Origin: Actinomyces naeslundii
GTDB taxonomy: Bacteria; Actinomycetota; Actinomycetes; Actinomycetales; Actinomycetaceae
Length of the DNA stretch: 64,000 bases
Direction of reading: 5' to 3'
Assembly: GCF_001956585.1 (NCBI RefSeq)
Contig: NZ_MSRR01000024.1
Location: 27,618 to 91,617 of the forward strand
A program made the translations under genes and the position numbers. Below are positions 18,844 through 31,733 of this stretch, in pieces. Within the stretch, counting starts at the first letter, position 1; each line of letters opens with the position of its first letter. The notes below the pieces were generated by a model. The model saw nothing but the letters and a program-made list of their open reading frames with translations. It was not told the DNA's origin and made no database searches.

Positions 18844-19623
18844 TCAGGCGTAGAAGCCGGCCATGGCGGCGAAGGAGTCCGCCTTGAGGGAGGCTCCCCC
18901 GACCAGCGCGCCGTCGACGTCGGGCTGGGCCATGAGCTCCTTGATGTTGGCGGGCTTGGCGGAACCGCCGTAGAGGATACGGGTGGCGTCGGCCGTGGCG
19001 TCGCCGTAGTCGGCACGCAGGGCCTCACGGATCGCCCCGCACACCTCCTGGGCGTCCTCGGCGGTGGCGGTCTCGCCGGTGCCGATGGCCCAGATGGGCT
19101 CGTAGGCGATGACGATCTTGGCGACGTCCTCACCGCTCCATCCCTCCAGGGCGGCGCGGATCTGCCTTAGGACGAACTCGACGTGGTTGCCCGCCTTGCG
19201 GACATCCAGGGCCTCACCGCAGCACAGGATGGGGGTCATACCGGCGTCGAGCACTTTGCGGGCCTTGGCGCCAACGAGGGCGTCGGACTCGCCGTGGTAC
19301 TCGCGGCGCTCGGAGTGGCCCATGACCACGTAGCTGCAGCCGAGCTTGGTGAGCATCTCGGTGGAGATCTCGCCGGTGTAGGCGCCGTTGTCGTGGGTGG
19401 AGACGTCCTGGGCGCCGTACTTGACGCTCAGGGAGTCGGCCTCGACGACGGTCTGCACGGTGCGGATGTCCGTGAAGGGCGGGATCACGAGGACCTCGCA
19501 CTTGGCGTAGTCGTGGTCGTGGTCCTTGAGCTCCATGGCCAGGCCCTGGACAAGGTGGTTGGCCTCGAGGTGGTCGAGGTTCATCTTCCAGTTGCCCGCC
19601 ATGAGCGGGGTGCGGTTGCTCAT
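18844..19623 (-). CDS. tpiA: Triosephosphate isomerase
   Basis: 259 residues. N-terminal [11 protein letters not shown] provides the substrate-binding Asn/Lys, [14 protein letters not shown] contains the catalytic His, and [17 protein letters not shown] contains the catalytic Glu and flexible loop 6. It interconverts dihydroxyacetone phosphate and glyceraldehyde-3-phosphate. Located 15 nt downstream of pgk, so the two are cotranscribed. Confidence 0.97.
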   Translation of the reverse strand: MSNRTPLMAGNWKMNLDHLEANHLVQGLAMELKDHDHDYAKCEVLVIPPFTDIRTVQTVVEADSLSVKYGAQDVSTHDNGAYTGEISTEMLTKLGCSYVVMGHSERREYHGESDALVGAKARKVLDAGMTPILCCGEALDVRKAGNHVEFVLRQIRAALEGWSGEDVAKIVIAYEPIWAIGTGETATAEDAQEVCGAIREALRADYGDATADATRILYGGSAKPANIKELMAQPDVDGALVGGASLKADSFAAMAGFYA

Positions 19624-19638
19624 CTAGGTTGCCTTCCT

Positions 19639-20832
19639 TCAGTCTTCGAGCACTGCGATACCGGGCAGCGTCTTGCCCTCGAGGAGCTCGAGGGAGGCGC
19701 CACCGCCGGTGGAGATGTGGGAGAACGTGGCCTCGTCGAAGCCGAGTGTGCGCACGGCCGCGGCGGAGTCGCCACCGCCGATGACGGAGAAGGCGTCGGA
19801 CTCGGAGATCGCCTTGGCCACGGCCTTGGTGCCCTCGGCGAAGGCCGGGAACTCGAAGACGCCCATGGGGCCGTTCCACACCACGGTCTTGGAGGTGGCG
19901 ATCGCGTCGGCGAAGAGCTTTCGCGTCTCAGGGCCGATGTCCAGACCCATCTGGTCGGAGGGAAGCTCGCTGGAGAGCACGACGGTGGCCGGGGCGTCCG
20001 CGGCGAAGGTCGGGGCCACGACTGTGTCGACGGGCAGCAGAAGCTCGACGCCGTTGGCCTTGGCGGTCTCCAGGTAGCCCTTGACGGTGTCGATCTGGTC
20101 CTTCTCCAGCAGGGAGGTGCCCACCTCGTAGCCCTGGGCGGCCAGGAAGGTGTAGGCCATGCCGCCACCGATGAGAAGACGGTCGGCCTTGCCCAGCAGG
20201 TTGGAGATGACGCCGAGCTTGTCGGAGACCTTGGAGCCACCGAGCACCACGGTGTAGGGGCGCTCGGGGTCGTTGACAGCGCGCCCCAGTGACTCGATCT
20301 CCTTGACGACGAGCAAGCCGGCGGCCGAGGGCAGCAGCTTGGCGACGTCGTAGACGGAGGCCTGCTTGCGGTGAACGACGCCGAAGCCGTCAGAGACGAA
20401 GACATCGGCCAGGGCGGCGAGCTCAGCGGCGAAGGCCTCGCGCTCGGCGTCGTCCTTAGAGGTCTCGGCGGCGTTGAAGCGGACGTTCTCCAGCAGGACG
20501 ATCTCGCCGTCACCGGCTGCGGCGACAGCGGCCTTGGCGGACTCACCGACGGTGTCCTCGGCAAGCGTCACCTTGGTGCCGGTCACCTCGGCAAGGCGCT
20601 TGGCCACGGGCGCCAGGGAGTAGTCGGGGTTGGCCTGGCCCTTGGGACGCCCGAGGTGGGCGGTGATGATGACCTTGGCACCGGCGTCGAGCAGGGTGCG
20701 CAGGGTGGGCAGAGCGGCCTGGATACGGCCGTCGTCGGTGATGTTCTTGTCGGCGTCCAGCGGCACGTTGAAGTCGGAGCGGACCAGGACTCGCTTGCCC
20801 TTGAGGTCGCCCAGGGACTCGATGGTCTTCAT
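19639..20832 (-). CDS. pgk: Phosphoglycerate kinase
   Basis: 397 residues. Markers are [12 protein letters not shown] (substrate-binding), [11 protein letters not shown], the hinge and [10 protein letters not shown], and the nucleotide-binding [11 protein letters not shown] near the C-terminus. It makes ATP from 1,3-bisphosphoglycerate. ATG at 20832 follows AGAGG by about 6 nt; an in-frame ATG 12 nt upstream is less likely. Confidence 0.97.
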   Translation of the reverse strand: MKTIESLGDLKGKRVLVRSDFNVPLDADKNITDDGRIQAALPTLRTLLDAGAKVIITAHLGRPKGQANPDYSLAPVAKRLAEVTGTKVTLAEDTVGESAKAAVAAAGDGEIVLLENVRFNAAETSKDDAEREAFAAELAALADVFVSDGFGVVHRKQASVYDVAKLLPSAAGLLVVKEIESLGRAVNDPERPYTVVLGGSKVSDKLGVISNLLGKADRLLIGGGMAYTFLAAQGYEVGTSLLEKDQIDTVKGYLETAKANGVELLLPVDTVVAPTFAADAPATVVLSSELPSDQMGLDIGPETRKLFADAIATSKTVVWNGPMGVFEFPAFAEGTKAVAKAISESDAFSVIGGGDSAAAVRTLGFDEATFSHISTGGGASLELLEGKTLPGIAVLED

Positions 20833-20874
20833 AAAGCCTCTCATCGGTTGTGGGTGATGGTGTGGGGTCTGACG

Positions 20875-20914
20875 GACGGCGCCCGCGCACGCATAGCGTG
20901 GCGCGGGCGCCGTC
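20875..20914 (-). terminator. GC-rich hairpin between gap and pgk
   Basis: Arms beginning GACGGCGCCCGCGC (20875 onward) and ending GCGCGGGCGCCGTC (20914) form an almost perfect 18-19 bp stem with one bulge and an ATA loop. It lies 30 nt after the gap stop and 42 nt before pgk, where it can partly uncouple gap from pgk-tpiA or protect the gap mRNA 3' end. Confidence 0.7.
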
Positions 20915-20943
20915 TTCTAGAGAGTCATGCTCTCGGTCTGGTC

Positions 20944-22035
<1,092 letters not shown>

Positions 22036-22199
22036 TCACATCTCCGATTCAGCTCCGGCACGGCCGAGTCTAGCCACACTGGGCAGCCGCTGGGAGCCAC
22101 TGGCCACGCCACGGGCGAACACTGTGACGCAGAATCCAGCCTTCACGGGACTGATGACCATCGATTGTCCTCACGCCAGGACCGAGGTCCCACCTGGAC

Positions 22200-23180
22200 T
22201 CAGGGTTCGAGCATCTCCTGAGTGAGGACAGACTCCGTGTCGGGGATGCCCAGCTCGTGCGCCTGCTTGTCCGCCATGGCCAGGAGCCGGCGGATACGTC
22301 CGGCGACGGCGTCCTTGGTCAGCTGGGGGTCGGAGAGCTGGCCGAGCTCCTCCAAGGAAGCCTGCTTGTGGGCGATCCGCAGCTGACCGGCCTGGAGCAG
22401 GTGGCCGGGGACGTCATCCCCCAGGATCTCGAAGGCGCGCTCGACCCGAGCCCCCGAGGCCACGGCGGCGCGGGCGGAGCGACGCAGGTTCGCGTCGTCG
22501 AAGTTGGCCAGACGGTTGGCCGTCCCCCTCGACTCGCGCCGGGAACGGCGCTCGGCCCACACCTTGAAGGCCTCTGGAGCACCCATTCGCTCCAGGAGGA
22601 CACCGATGGCCTCACCGTCACGGACGACCACGCGGTCGGCTCCGCGCACCTCGCGGGCCTTGGCCGAGATGTCGAAGCGCCGCGCGGCCCCCACAAGAGC
22701 CAGCGCAGCCTCGGAGCCGGGACAGGTGACCTCCAGTGAGGATGACCTACCGGGCTCGGTCAGCGAGCCTCGGGCGAGGAAGGCTCCGCGCCATGCGGCT
22801 GCGGCGGCATTGCGCCCCCCTTGGACGACGGCGACCGGCATGCCGCGCACCGGCCGTCCGCGATCGTCGACCAGGCCGGAGAGCCGGGCCAGGTCCTTGC
22901 CCCGTTGAGTCACGCGCAGCACGTAGCGGGATCCCCGGTGCAGGGATCCGCCCTGCACCACCATGACCTCGGGCTCCATCCCGTAGAGCTCCTTGAGGTG
23001 CTGGTGCAGGCGGCGTACGGCCCCGCCGTGGTCGAGCTCGGCCTCGACGACGATGCGCCCGGAGACGATGTGCAGTCCCCCGGCGAAGCGCAGCATCGCG
23101 GAGACCTCAGCCCGTCGTTGGGCGGCGTTCTCGGTGACAACGAGCGCGAGCTCATCCTTGACGGTGACCGTCAGCGACAT
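22200..23180 (-). CDS. whiA: DNA-binding protein WhiA
   Basis: 326 residues. The N-terminal degenerate LAGLIDADG-like (homing endonuclease fold) part runs from [15 protein letters not shown] through [26 protein letters not shown]. The C-terminal HTH is in [41 protein letters not shown]. WhiA controls sporulation genes in Streptomyces and cell division more generally. GGAG lies about 9 nt before the ATG. Unlike many relatives it is separated from yvcK by 339 nt. Confidence 0.95.
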   Translation of the reverse strand: MSLTVTVKDELALVVTENAAQRRAEVSAMLRFAGGLHIVSGRIVVEAELDHGGAVRRLHQHLKELYGMEPEVMVVQGGSLHRGSRYVLRVTQRGKDLARLSGLVDDRGRPVRGMPVAVVQGGRNAAAAAWRGAFLARGSLTEPGRSSSLEVTCPGSEAALALVGAARRFDISAKAREVRGADRVVVRDGEAIGVLLERMGAPEAFKVWAERRSRRESRGTANRLANFDDANLRRSARAAVASGARVERAFEILGDDVPGHLLQAGQLRIAHKQASLEELGQLSDPQLTKDAVAGRIRRLLAMADKQAHELGIPDTESVLTQEMLEP

Positions 23181-23519
23181 TGGGTGGGCTCCTCGTGCTC
23201 GGGGTCGTAGCCGGTGCCGATGGCAACGGACGGACTATGGATATGGGTACTGCCGGCGTGACTCAGGTGCAGCCGGTGCTCCGCTCGAGAGAACCATGGG
23301 GCGGACAGCGACCGGGGCGGATGAGACGACATGGTGATGTGGTGCGGCGCCCGAAGGCGCGTCTAGGAAAATTCCTAGCAGTGCCACCCTGCTGCGGGCT
23401 GGGCGGGGACCCAAGGAATTATGAACGATGGCGAGCAGCAGGATTCTTCAATGAGTCCATTGTCACGATCCACGGGGTCCACCTAGATCTGCCGGGACCC
23501 GGCCACGCTGCCGGCCGCG
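23181..23519. other. 339-nt gap between yvcK and whiA
   Basis: No convincing gene in any frame. It should hold a separate whiA promoter. At 23363-23378 there is CTAGGAAAATTCCTAG, two 7-nt inverted arms around AA, the only AT-rich patch here and a candidate operator or -10 region. Confidence 0.55.
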
Positions 23520-24521
23520 TCAGGTCTGCCTCTCGTCGGTGACGTCGCCCAGCGCCCCCTCGAAGGCGTCCCGGAAGGCTGCTGCCAGGCGCAGCGGGTC
23601 GTGGTGACGCAGTGCCTCGCCGGTGCGCACCTGCCGTAGGACGACGGTGGCGCCCATGGCTGAGGCCACCGACTCCAGATCGGTGACGTCCTCAACGGTG
23701 GAGGGATCGGCCAGAACCACGTCCAGGCGCAGGTCGGGTGCGTACTGACGCAGGACCCGCAGGTGATCGGCGCTGGTCATCCCATCAGTCTCGCCCTGCT
23801 GCGCGGAGAGGTTGAGGACCACGACCTTGCGGGCCGAGGTGCCCACCAGGGCCTGGCGCATGGAGGGAAGAATGAGATGCGGGAGCACCGACGTGTACCA
23901 GGACCCCGGCCCCAGAACCACCCAGTCCGCCTCATCAATGGCCCGCAGCGCCTCAGGGTGGGCATCGGCATCCTGCGGAACGATCCCCACGTTCTCCAGG
24001 CGTCCTCGGGCTGAGGCCACCGCCACCTGTCCACTGACCCTGCTGCTGGTACCGCCTGAGACGATATCCGCCTCGATGACCAGGGGTGAGGATGACATGG
24101 GCACGACCCGGCCGTGGATCGTCAGCAGTCGTCCCACCCAGTCGAGTCCGGCGACGTCGTCTCCCAGCAGCTGCCACAGCGCCAGGATGAGCAGGTTTCC
24201 CAAGGCGTGGTTATCGAGCTCCCCGTGCCCCTCAAACCGGTGCTGGAGCACGTCCCGCCAGGTCAGCCCCCACTCGGAGTCCTCGCACAGGGAGGCCAGC
24301 GCCATCCGCAGGTCCCCCGGCGGCAGGCAGTCGAACTCCCGACGCAGACGCCCCGAGGACCCGCCGTCATCGGCGACGGTGACGACGGCGGTGAGCCGGT
24401 GGGTGACGTGCCGCAGCGCCCGGAGCGTGGCGGACAGGCCGTGCCCGCCCCCCAGGGCCACGACGGCGGGCCCCTCCTCGCCTCGGCGGGGCCACCCGGC
24501 TACATCGATCGTCGTTCCCAC
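23520..24521 (-). CDS. yvcK: YvcK/CofD-like gluconeogenesis factor
   Basis: 333 residues. The nucleotide-sugar-binding start VVALGGGHGLSATLRALRHVT and the following AVVTVADDGGSSGRLRREFDCLPPGDLRMAL are diagnostic of the YvcK (UPF0052) family, which binds UDP-sugars and affects growth on gluconeogenic carbon sources and cell shape. The start is 3 nt after the rapZ stop. Confidence 0.94.
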   Translation of the reverse strand: MGTTIDVAGWPRRGEEGPAVVALGGGHGLSATLRALRHVTHRLTAVVTVADDGGSSGRLRREFDCLPPGDLRMALASLCEDSEWGLTWRDVLQHRFEGHGELDNHALGNLLILALWQLLGDDVAGLDWVGRLLTIHGRVVPMSSSPLVIEADIVSGGTSSRVSGQVAVASARGRLENVGIVPQDADAHPEALRAIDEADWVVLGPGSWYTSVLPHLILPSMRQALVGTSARKVVVLNLSAQQGETDGMTSADHLRVLRQYAPDLRLDVVLADPSTVEDVTDLESVASAMGATVVLRQVRTGEALRHHDPLRLAAAFRDAFEGALGDVTDERQT

Positions 24522-24524
24522 TGG

Positions 24525-25499
24525 CTACTCCCGTCCCAGGTCACGGTGCTGGACAACAACCTCGAAGCCCGCTCTACGCAGCCTGGCTCCGAGCCGCTCC
24601 GCTGAGGCCACGGAGCGGTGCTTGCCACCGGTGCATCCCACAGCCAGGGTAACGTGGGGCTTGAGTTCATCAATGTACTGCGGGAGTGCGGGAATGAGCA
24701 GGTCCGCGTACCCGTCGACGAAGGCGCCCGCCCCCTTCTGGGCGAAGACGTAGTCGGCCACCGGGGCGTCACGGCCGGTGAGGTGGCGCAGCTCGGAGAC
24801 CCAGTAGGGGTTGGGGATGAAGCGCACGTCCAGGACGTGGTCGGCATCCAGGGGAATGCCGTACTTGAACCCGAAGGACATGACATTGATGCGCAGGGCC
24901 AGGTCGGACTCGTGGGCCACGAGCTCACGCACTCGGCGGGCAAGGTCGTGAACGGAGTAGTCGGAGGTGTCGATGACGATATCGGCCACGCCCCGCAGTC
25001 CCCCGAGGAGAGTGCGTTCGTGCTCGATCCCGTCCAGGACGGAGCCGTTGCCCTGCAGGGGGTGGGGCCTGCGGGAGGACTCGAAGCGCCTGACCAGGAC
25101 GGCGTCGGAGGCGTCCAGGAAGATGAGCCGTACGTCGGTGCCGTTGTCGCGGACCTTGCGCAGGTAGTCCATGAAGTGGGAGAAGAACTCGCGGCTGCGC
25201 ACGTCGACGACGGCGGCCAGCCGGTGCACACCGGCTCCGACCGTGGTCATCATGCCGGACAGGGCCGGCAGCAGCTGGGGCGGCAGGTTATCCACCACGT
25301 ACCAGTCGAGGTCCTCCAGAGCGTTGGCCGCGCGCGAGCGCCCGGCCCCGGACATGCCCGTGACAATGATCAGCTCGGGCCGTTCGGCGGGCGGAACCGG
25401 AGGGGTGGCCTCATCGAGGGCCGGGATCTCGATGGGAACCGTGTCCTGAAGCCGCTTGCGCTTGCCGGAGGAGGGCTGAGGGCGGCGCTCGTCATGCAT
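24525..25499 (-). CDS. rapZ: RapZ-family nucleotide-binding protein (RNase adapter family)
   Basis: 324 residues. Walker A is [18 protein letters not shown] (Arg replacing the usual Lys in GKS), then [13 protein letters not shown], and the C-terminal domain contains [21 protein letters not shown]. In enterics RapZ guides RNase E to GlmZ; actinobacteria lack that sRNA system, so the function here is less sure, but the rapZ-yvcK-whiA order is conserved. The GRS variant is common in this family. Confidence 0.93.
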   Translation of the reverse strand: MHDERRPQPSSGKRKRLQDTVPIEIPALDEATPPVPPAERPELIIVTGMSGAGRSRAANALEDLDWYVVDNLPPQLLPALSGMMTTVGAGVHRLAAVVDVRSREFFSHFMDYLRKVRDNGTDVRLIFLDASDAVLVRRFESSRRPHPLQGNGSVLDGIEHERTLLGGLRGVADIVIDTSDYSVHDLARRVRELVAHESDLALRINVMSFGFKYGIPLDADHVLDVRFIPNPYWVSELRHLTGRDAPVADYVFAQKGAGAFVDGYADLLIPALPQYIDELKPHVTLAVGCTGGKHRSVASAERLGARLRRAGFEVVVQHRDLGRE

Positions 25500-25620
25500 A
25501 CCCCAAGCATCGCACGTCCAGGCGCCTCCGCCCGCCGACGAGGCCGGATTACCGGTAGCGTTTCACCGTTGCCCGTACTCACTGCCGCCGGTTCTCGGCA
25601 GCCAGACGTCAGGAGGCCCC

Positions 25621-26910
25621 ATGAGCCCCTCCCCTTCTTCCGACCAGAGCGCTCACCCGTCCCCCTCCGCGTCCCAGGGGAGTGCGGCGCCTCAGCCCGG
25701 CGCCCCGGTCCTGGGCACGCCCTGGACCCGCAGCGCGACGAAGGTGGCGTTGCTGGGCGCCGGCGAGATCGGCAAGGAGGTGACGATCGCGCTCAGCCGC
25801 CTGGGTGTGGAGGTCACGGCCATTGACCGCTATGACGGGGCGCCGGCCCAGCAGGTCGCCCATAACGCCCTGACGGTGGACATGAGCGACCCCACGGCGC
25901 TCACAGCCGCGATCCGCTCCAGCGGCGCCACGATCGTCGTCCCGGAGATCGAGGCACTGGCCACCGACGCCCTCGTGGCCCTGGAGCAGTCCGGTGAGGT
26001 ACGGGTGGTGCCCACGGCCCTCGCGACGCAGCTGACGATGAACCGTGAGGGGATCCGCCGTCTGGCGGCCGAGGAGCTGGGCCTGCCGACCAGCCCCTAT
26101 GCCTTCGCCTCCAGCCCGGAGGAGCTGGCAGCGGGCGCCCAGCAGGTGGGCTTCCCCTGCCTGGTCAAGCCGGTCATGTCGTCGTCGGGCCACGGCCAGT
26201 CAGTGGTGCGCGGCCCGGAGGATCTGGACGCGGCATGGCACTACGCGGCCACCGACGGGCGCGTGGACCGGGGCCGGGTCATCGTGGAGGGCTTCGTCCG
26301 CTTCGACACCGAGATCACCCTGCTCACGGTGCGCTGGCGCGACCCGGGTACCGGAGAGACGGTGACGAGCTTCTGCGAGCCGATCGGGCACCGACAGGTC
26401 GACGGGGACTACGTGGAGTCCTGGCAACCGCAGAACCTGAGTCCGGTGGCCCTGGAGCGGGCCCACCAGGTGGCCCGGGCCGTCACCACGGCGCTGGGCG
26501 GGTGGGGGCTGTTCGGCGTCGAGCTGTTCATCTGCGGGGAGGAGGTTCTCTTCTCCGAGGTCTCACCGCGCCCGCACGACACCGGCCTGGTGACACTGGC
26601 GAGTCAGCGCCTGAGCGAGTTCGAGCTGCACGCCCGTGCCCTGCTGGGCCTGCCTGTGGACACCTCGCTGCGCTCCCCCGGCGCCTCGGCGACCATCAAG
26701 GCGACGGGCGAGTCCGCCCCTGGCGAGGGCGTGAGCTTCGCCGGCCTGGATGAGGCGCTCGTGCAGGACGGGGTGGACCTGCGACTGTTCGGCAAGCCCG
26801 AGGCCCACCCGGGTCGACGCCTGGGCGTCGTGGTGGCCTGCGCCGACGACGTACAGGTCGCCGTCGACCGGGCCCGGGCCGCGGCCCGGGCAATCCGTCC
26901 CAGCGTCTGA
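25621..26910 (+). CDS. purT: Formate-dependent phosphoribosylglycinamide formyltransferase
   Basis: 429 residues of ATP-grasp architecture: [24 protein letters not shown] at about residue 41, [40 protein letters not shown] (ATP-binding loop), and [29 protein letters not shown] (metal-binding Glu). It makes formyl-GAR from GAR, formate and ATP in purine synthesis, bypassing 10-formyl-THF. A strong AGGAGG precedes the ATG. It is the only plus-strand gene of this stretch and separates rapZ from the beta-glucoside operon. Confidence 0.96.
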   Translation: MSPSPSSDQSAHPSPSASQGSAAPQPGAPVLGTPWTRSATKVALLGAGEIGKEVTIALSRLGVEVTAIDRYDGAPAQQVAHNALTVDMSDPTALTAAIRSSGATIVVPEIEALATDALVALEQSGEVRVVPTALATQLTMNREGIRRLAAEELGLPTSPYAFASSPEELAAGAQQVGFPCLVKPVMSSSGHGQSVVRGPEDLDAAWHYAATDGRVDRGRVIVEGFVRFDTEITLLTVRWRDPGTGETVTSFCEPIGHRQVDGDYVESWQPQNLSPVALERAHQVARAVTTALGGWGLFGVELFICGEEVLFSEVSPRPHDTGLVTLASQRLSEFELHARALLGLPVDTSLRSPGASATIKATGESAPGEGVSFAGLDEALVQDGVDLRLFGKPEAHPGRRLGVVVACADDVQVAVDRARAAARAIRPSV

Positions 26911-26940
26911 GTCGGCCGCCCGGGTCCGGAATCGCAGCGC

Positions 26941-28428
<1,488 letters not shown>

Positions 28429-28458
28429 TCAGTTTCGGTTCATCGGTTAGGTATCGGT

Positions 28459-30309
28459 TCAGTGGTCGATCTCGACCACGGTGGTACTGGTGGTGACCTC
28501 ACCATCAACGATCGGGACGACGGCGCCCAACGAGGCGGTGTTGGTGACGACGAGGATCGTGGTGGGGTCGTAACCAGCGTCGCGAATCGCCTTGAGATCA
28601 GCGTCTACCAGAGGCTCACCGCGCCCGACTCGTTCACCGGCGCTCACTTTGGGGGTGAACCCCTCTCCCTTGAGATTGACGGTGTCCAGGCCGACGTGGA
28701 TGAGGACCTCCACACCGTCGTCGGTCTTGATGCCGTAGGCATGGCCGGAGTCCATGGCGGTGACGACGGTCCCAGATGCCGGTGCGACGACGTGGCCGTC
28801 GGAGGGGACGATGCCGACTCCGTTGCCGAGGGCCCCGGAGGAGAAGACCGGGTCGGCGACGTTCTCCAGCGGCATGGCAGATCCGTTCATCGGTGAGGTG
28901 AGCGCGGTGGTGGGCTCGGCATCACTCTCCTCGGAAAGGACCGGGGAGGGCTCATCCGGGGACGGGTCCTTGAATCCGAGGATGAGGGTGAGAGCCAGGG
29001 AGATGACGACGGCGACGACCATACCGATGAAGACCAGGACGAGGTTTCCGTGGTTAATCAGCGCAGGAATACCGATGAGGGAGGGGAAGACGAAGGAGGT
29101 AGTTGCCCCGTTTCCTGCTGCGACAATAACGCCACCCGCAGCACCGCCGATGCAGCCGTAGAGGAAGGGACGTTTGAGAGGCAGGTTGACACCGTAGATC
29201 CCGGGCTCGGTAATGCCGGCCAGGAAACCGGACAGCGAGGCCGGTCCGGCCAGCTCCCGCATCTTCATGCTTCGTGTGCGGATCATGACACCGAGGGTCG
29301 CGGCCGCCTGGGCCAGCACGGCGGGGAAGATCGGCCCCGCCATGAGGGAGAAGCCCGGGTCGTTGTACTGGGCGATCATGACCGGTACCAGGCCCCAGTG
29401 CACACCGAACATGACGAAGACCTGCCAGAAGGCTCCCATGACGGCGCCCGCCACCCAGGGCACGTGCTCGAAAAGCGCGTTCATCAACGAGGCGATGCCG
29501 TTCGACGCCGCGGTCGTCACCGGGCCGACAGTGATGAGGGTCAGGGGGACCATGATGAGCAGCACGAGCAACGGCACTGAGAAGTTGCGGATGGCTGAGG
29601 GCAGAATCCTGGTCAGCCAACGCTGTAGATGGGACTGGAACCACACGGCCACAATGATCGGGACAAGAGAGGACGTGTAGGAGGCCATGACCACCGGAAT
29701 ACCGAAGAAGGTGACCTGGCCGCCGGCGTCGTTGAGCGCGACGATCTCGGGATACACCAGGGCTCCGGCCAGGGCCACGGCTGTCATCTCATTGGCTTTG
29801 AAGTAGCGCGCCGAGGTGATGGCCAGCAGGATCGGTAGGAAGTACAGGGCTGAGTCACCCGCGGCATTGAGGATCGTGTGGGTGGTGGAGTCCTCCTTCA
29901 GCCATCCCAGCGTCGTTGTCAGCGTCAGAAATGCCTTGATGAGGCCGGTTCCCGCAAGCGTCCACACCACGGGGTTGATGAGGGCCGAGACCATCTTGAT
30001 GAACCGGTCGAACAGGTTGCCGTCGTTGCCGGTCGATTCATCGTCGTCGCCGGTCAGGTTGGTGAGCCTGACCAGTTCTTCGTGGAGCAGCGGCACGTCG
30101 TTGCCGATGACCACTTGGTACTGGCCGCCGGCCTGTACCACAGTGACGACGCCGTCGAGTGCTTTAACAGCCTCGGTGGAGGCCTTGGACTCATCCTTGA
30201 GAACGAATCGCATACGGGTTGCGCAGTGGGTCATGGAGGCGATGTTCTCCTCGCCTCCGATATTGTCCAGCAGCCGCGGCGCCAGCGCCGCATAGTCGAC
30301 CTTCGCCAT
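28459..30309 (-). CDS. bglF: Beta-glucoside PTS permease, EIIBCA
   Basis: 616 residues with fused domains in the order B-C-A. EIIB (residues about 4-80) has the phosphocysteine in MTHCATRMRFVLKD; EIIC (about 105-460) has about ten membrane segments including TEPGIYGVNLPLKRPF; EIIA (about 490-616) has VLIHVGLDTVNLKGEGF with the phospho-His. It takes up and phosphorylates beta-glucosides using PEP via HPr. The ATG at 30309 has AGGAGG 6-7 nt upstream. Expression is probably controlled by the antitermination site in its leader. Confidence 0.95.
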   Translation of the reverse strand: MAKVDYAALAPRLLDNIGGEENIASMTHCATRMRFVLKDESKASTEAVKALDGVVTVVQAGGQYQVVIGNDVPLLHEELVRLTNLTGDDDESTGNDGNLFDRFIKMVSALINPVVWTLAGTGLIKAFLTLTTTLGWLKEDSTTHTILNAAGDSALYFLPILLAITSARYFKANEMTAVALAGALVYPEIVALNDAGGQVTFFGIPVVMASYTSSLVPIIVAVWFQSHLQRWLTRILPSAIRNFSVPLLVLLIMVPLTLITVGPVTTAASNGIASLMNALFEHVPWVAGAVMGAFWQVFVMFGVHWGLVPVMIAQYNDPGFSLMAGPIFPAVLAQAAATLGVMIRTRSMKMRELAGPASLSGFLAGITEPGIYGVNLPLKRPFLYGCIGGAAGGVIVAAGNGATTSFVFPSLIGIPALINHGNLVLVFIGMVVAVVISLALTLILGFKDPSPDEPSPVLSEESDAEPTTALTSPMNGSAMPLENVADPVFSSGALGNGVGIVPSDGHVVAPASGTVVTAMDSGHAYGIKTDDGVEVLIHVGLDTVNLKGEGFTPKVSAGERVGRGEPLVDADLKAIRDAGYDPTTILVVTNTASLGAVVPIVDGEVTTSTTVVEIDH

Positions 30310-30345
30310 TGATGTCCTCCTGAGTGAGCAACCGCTTCCAGGAAA

Positions 30346-30398
30346 CAAAAAAGACCCGAGACAGTGACAGCGCGTGAACGCTGGAGTGTCTCAGGTCT
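30346..30398 (-). terminator. Antitermination-controlled terminator before the beta-glucoside permease
   Basis: On the minus strand AGACCTGAGACA pairs with TGTCTCGGGTCT (one G-U pair) and is followed by six Ts, a textbook intrinsic terminator, about 37 nt before the permease start. Its 5' arm overlaps the RAT element, so the two structures are mutually exclusive. Confidence 0.9.
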
Positions 30399-30420
30399 TG
30401 CCCCGGTCGGGTCACAATCC
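30391..30420 (-). promoter_or_regulatory. Ribonucleic antiterminator (RAT), BglG/LicT target
   Basis: The minus strand starts GGATTGTGACCC and ends GGGGCAAGACCTGA, matching the BglG-family RAT consensus (GGATTGTTACTG ... GGCAAAACC). BglG bound here would stop formation of the overlapping terminator and allow permease and bglA expression. A second small palindrome (GAATTCC / GGAATTC, 30424-30441) lies just upstream. Confidence 0.88.
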
Positions 30421-30492
30421 TACGAATTCCTTGCCGGAATTCACTAGAAACAATATAAACAATCGAACCATCGAACAAGACAGAATTTTGTG

Positions 30493-31350
30493 TTACGCGT
30501 CACTCTGCGTGGCCTGCTGCAGGGAGGAGGTCAACCGGGCAACGTGCAGGGCGAGGTAGGCGGTCTCATCATCGGTGACGGCGGTATTCAGGCGAATCTC
30601 CAGCAGATCCCTGATACGCCGGGCCACTCTGTAGGCATCGGGATCGGAGATGCGCAGGGCCTCAGCGACCAGGGAGGACGTACCGTCCTCGATCTGCACC
30701 GCGGTGCGTGCGCGTACCAGGAAGTAACGCAGGTGGACCGCGAAGCGCGCAGCGTTGACGGAGTCCGCATCGAAGGCTTCGCCAAAGGACTTCTCCAGCA
30801 GCCGCATGACCTGACCAATGAGTCTCGACTGCTCGCTGGCGGCCTGGGCCGAGGGAGCGCCGATCGCAGCGGTGAAGAGGTGGAGGGCCAGTGCGACAGC
30901 CTCACCGCCAGGCAGCTGGACCTCTTGCGCGGCGTTGATCTCCTCGACCATGGCCTCAGCCAGCCGCAGCTCCTCGGGATGCAGGTGGGCGACCTCGGCA
31001 CGCAGCGGATAGTCCATGGTCAGCCCTTGGCAGACGCGCGCCATGGCCTGGTTGATGTGGTCGACAACGGCGATCAGGGTCGAGGAGGGAACATCCGTGT
31101 TCAGGCCCCGGGCCGCCTTGCGGAAGACCCGCTCAATGAGTGCCAAGCGCTCCAGCGGGATCCCGGCGATGACCTCCGCCACCGATTGGGCATTATCGGC
31201 CGGGATGTAGCGACGGGAGATGAGAGAGGCGTCGACGTCCTGGCCGCGCTTGCGCTGAAAGCCGAGGCCTCGGCCAGTCAGGATCGCCTCACGCCCAATC
31301 TCGTCGCGCGCGAGCACGACGTTGTTATTGAGCACTCGCAGTATCTCCAC
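30493..31350 (-). CDS. bglG: BglG/LicT-family transcription antiterminator
   Basis: 285 residues. The RNA-binding CAT domain (residues 1-55) is ILRVLNNNVVLARDE followed by TGRGLGFQRKRGQ; two PRD domains follow, with the regulatory His in VVDHINQAMAR (PRD1) and HLRYFLVRA (PRD2). PTS components phosphorylate these to tune activity by inducer and carbon status. Start is GTG at 31350, chosen for the CAT domain. It lies upstream of and is probably cotranscribed with the permease and bglA, so it also controls its own operon downstream part. Confidence 0.94.
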   Translation of the reverse strand: MEILRVLNNNVVLARDEIGREAILTGRGLGFQRKRGQDVDASLISRRYIPADNAQSVAEVIAGIPLERLALIERVFRKAARGLNTDVPSSTLIAVVDHINQAMARVCQGLTMDYPLRAEVAHLHPEELRLAEAMVEEINAAQEVQLPGGEAVALALHLFTAAIGAPSAQAASEQSRLIGQVMRLLEKSFGEAFDADSVNAARFAVHLRYFLVRARTAVQIEDGTSSLVAEALRISDPDAYRVARRIRDLLEIRLNTAVTDDETAYLALHVARLTSSLQQATQSDA

Positions 31351-31466
31351 GAGCCGATTGTGCCATGAGCCGCTCGCCCCCGAATGACGAAGGGCGAGCG
31401 ACCACTGGCACAAGATGGGAGACGCCCGAGGCAGCCCCGATGCCGGTGAGACCGACTCAGTCCTGC

Positions 31467-31679
31467 TCAGTCCTGAAGGCCCACCATGACGGAGGACGCC
31501 TTGACGACGGCGACCGCCTTCTTACCCTCTGCCAGCTCGAGCTCCTCGATGGCCGCGTTGGTGATGGAGGAGGTGATGATGACACCGGGAGCGACCTCGA
31601 TCTTGACAACGCCGTTGACGGCGCCCTTCTCAATGGAGACGACGGTGCCGGGCAGCTGGTTGCGGGCGGAGATCCTCAT
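31467..31679 (-). CDS. Molybdopterin-binding (Mop/TOBE) small protein
   Basis: 70 residues: one TOBE/Mop domain, MRISARNQLPGTVVSIEKGA then VNGVVKIEVAPGVIITSSIT. Such molbindins oligomerise and store molybdate or tungstate in the cytosol. GGAA lies about 9 nt upstream of ATG 31679. No molybdate transporter or molybdopterin synthesis gene is present in the window. Confidence 0.9.
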   Translation of the reverse strand: MRISARNQLPGTVVSIEKGAVNGVVKIEVAPGVIITSSITNAAIEELELAEGKKAVAVVKASSVMVGLQD

Positions 31680-31733
31680 GAGGGTTTCCTTTCGAGTTGA
31701 TGTCTGCTCAGCCCAGCGCACTGTGAAATCGCA

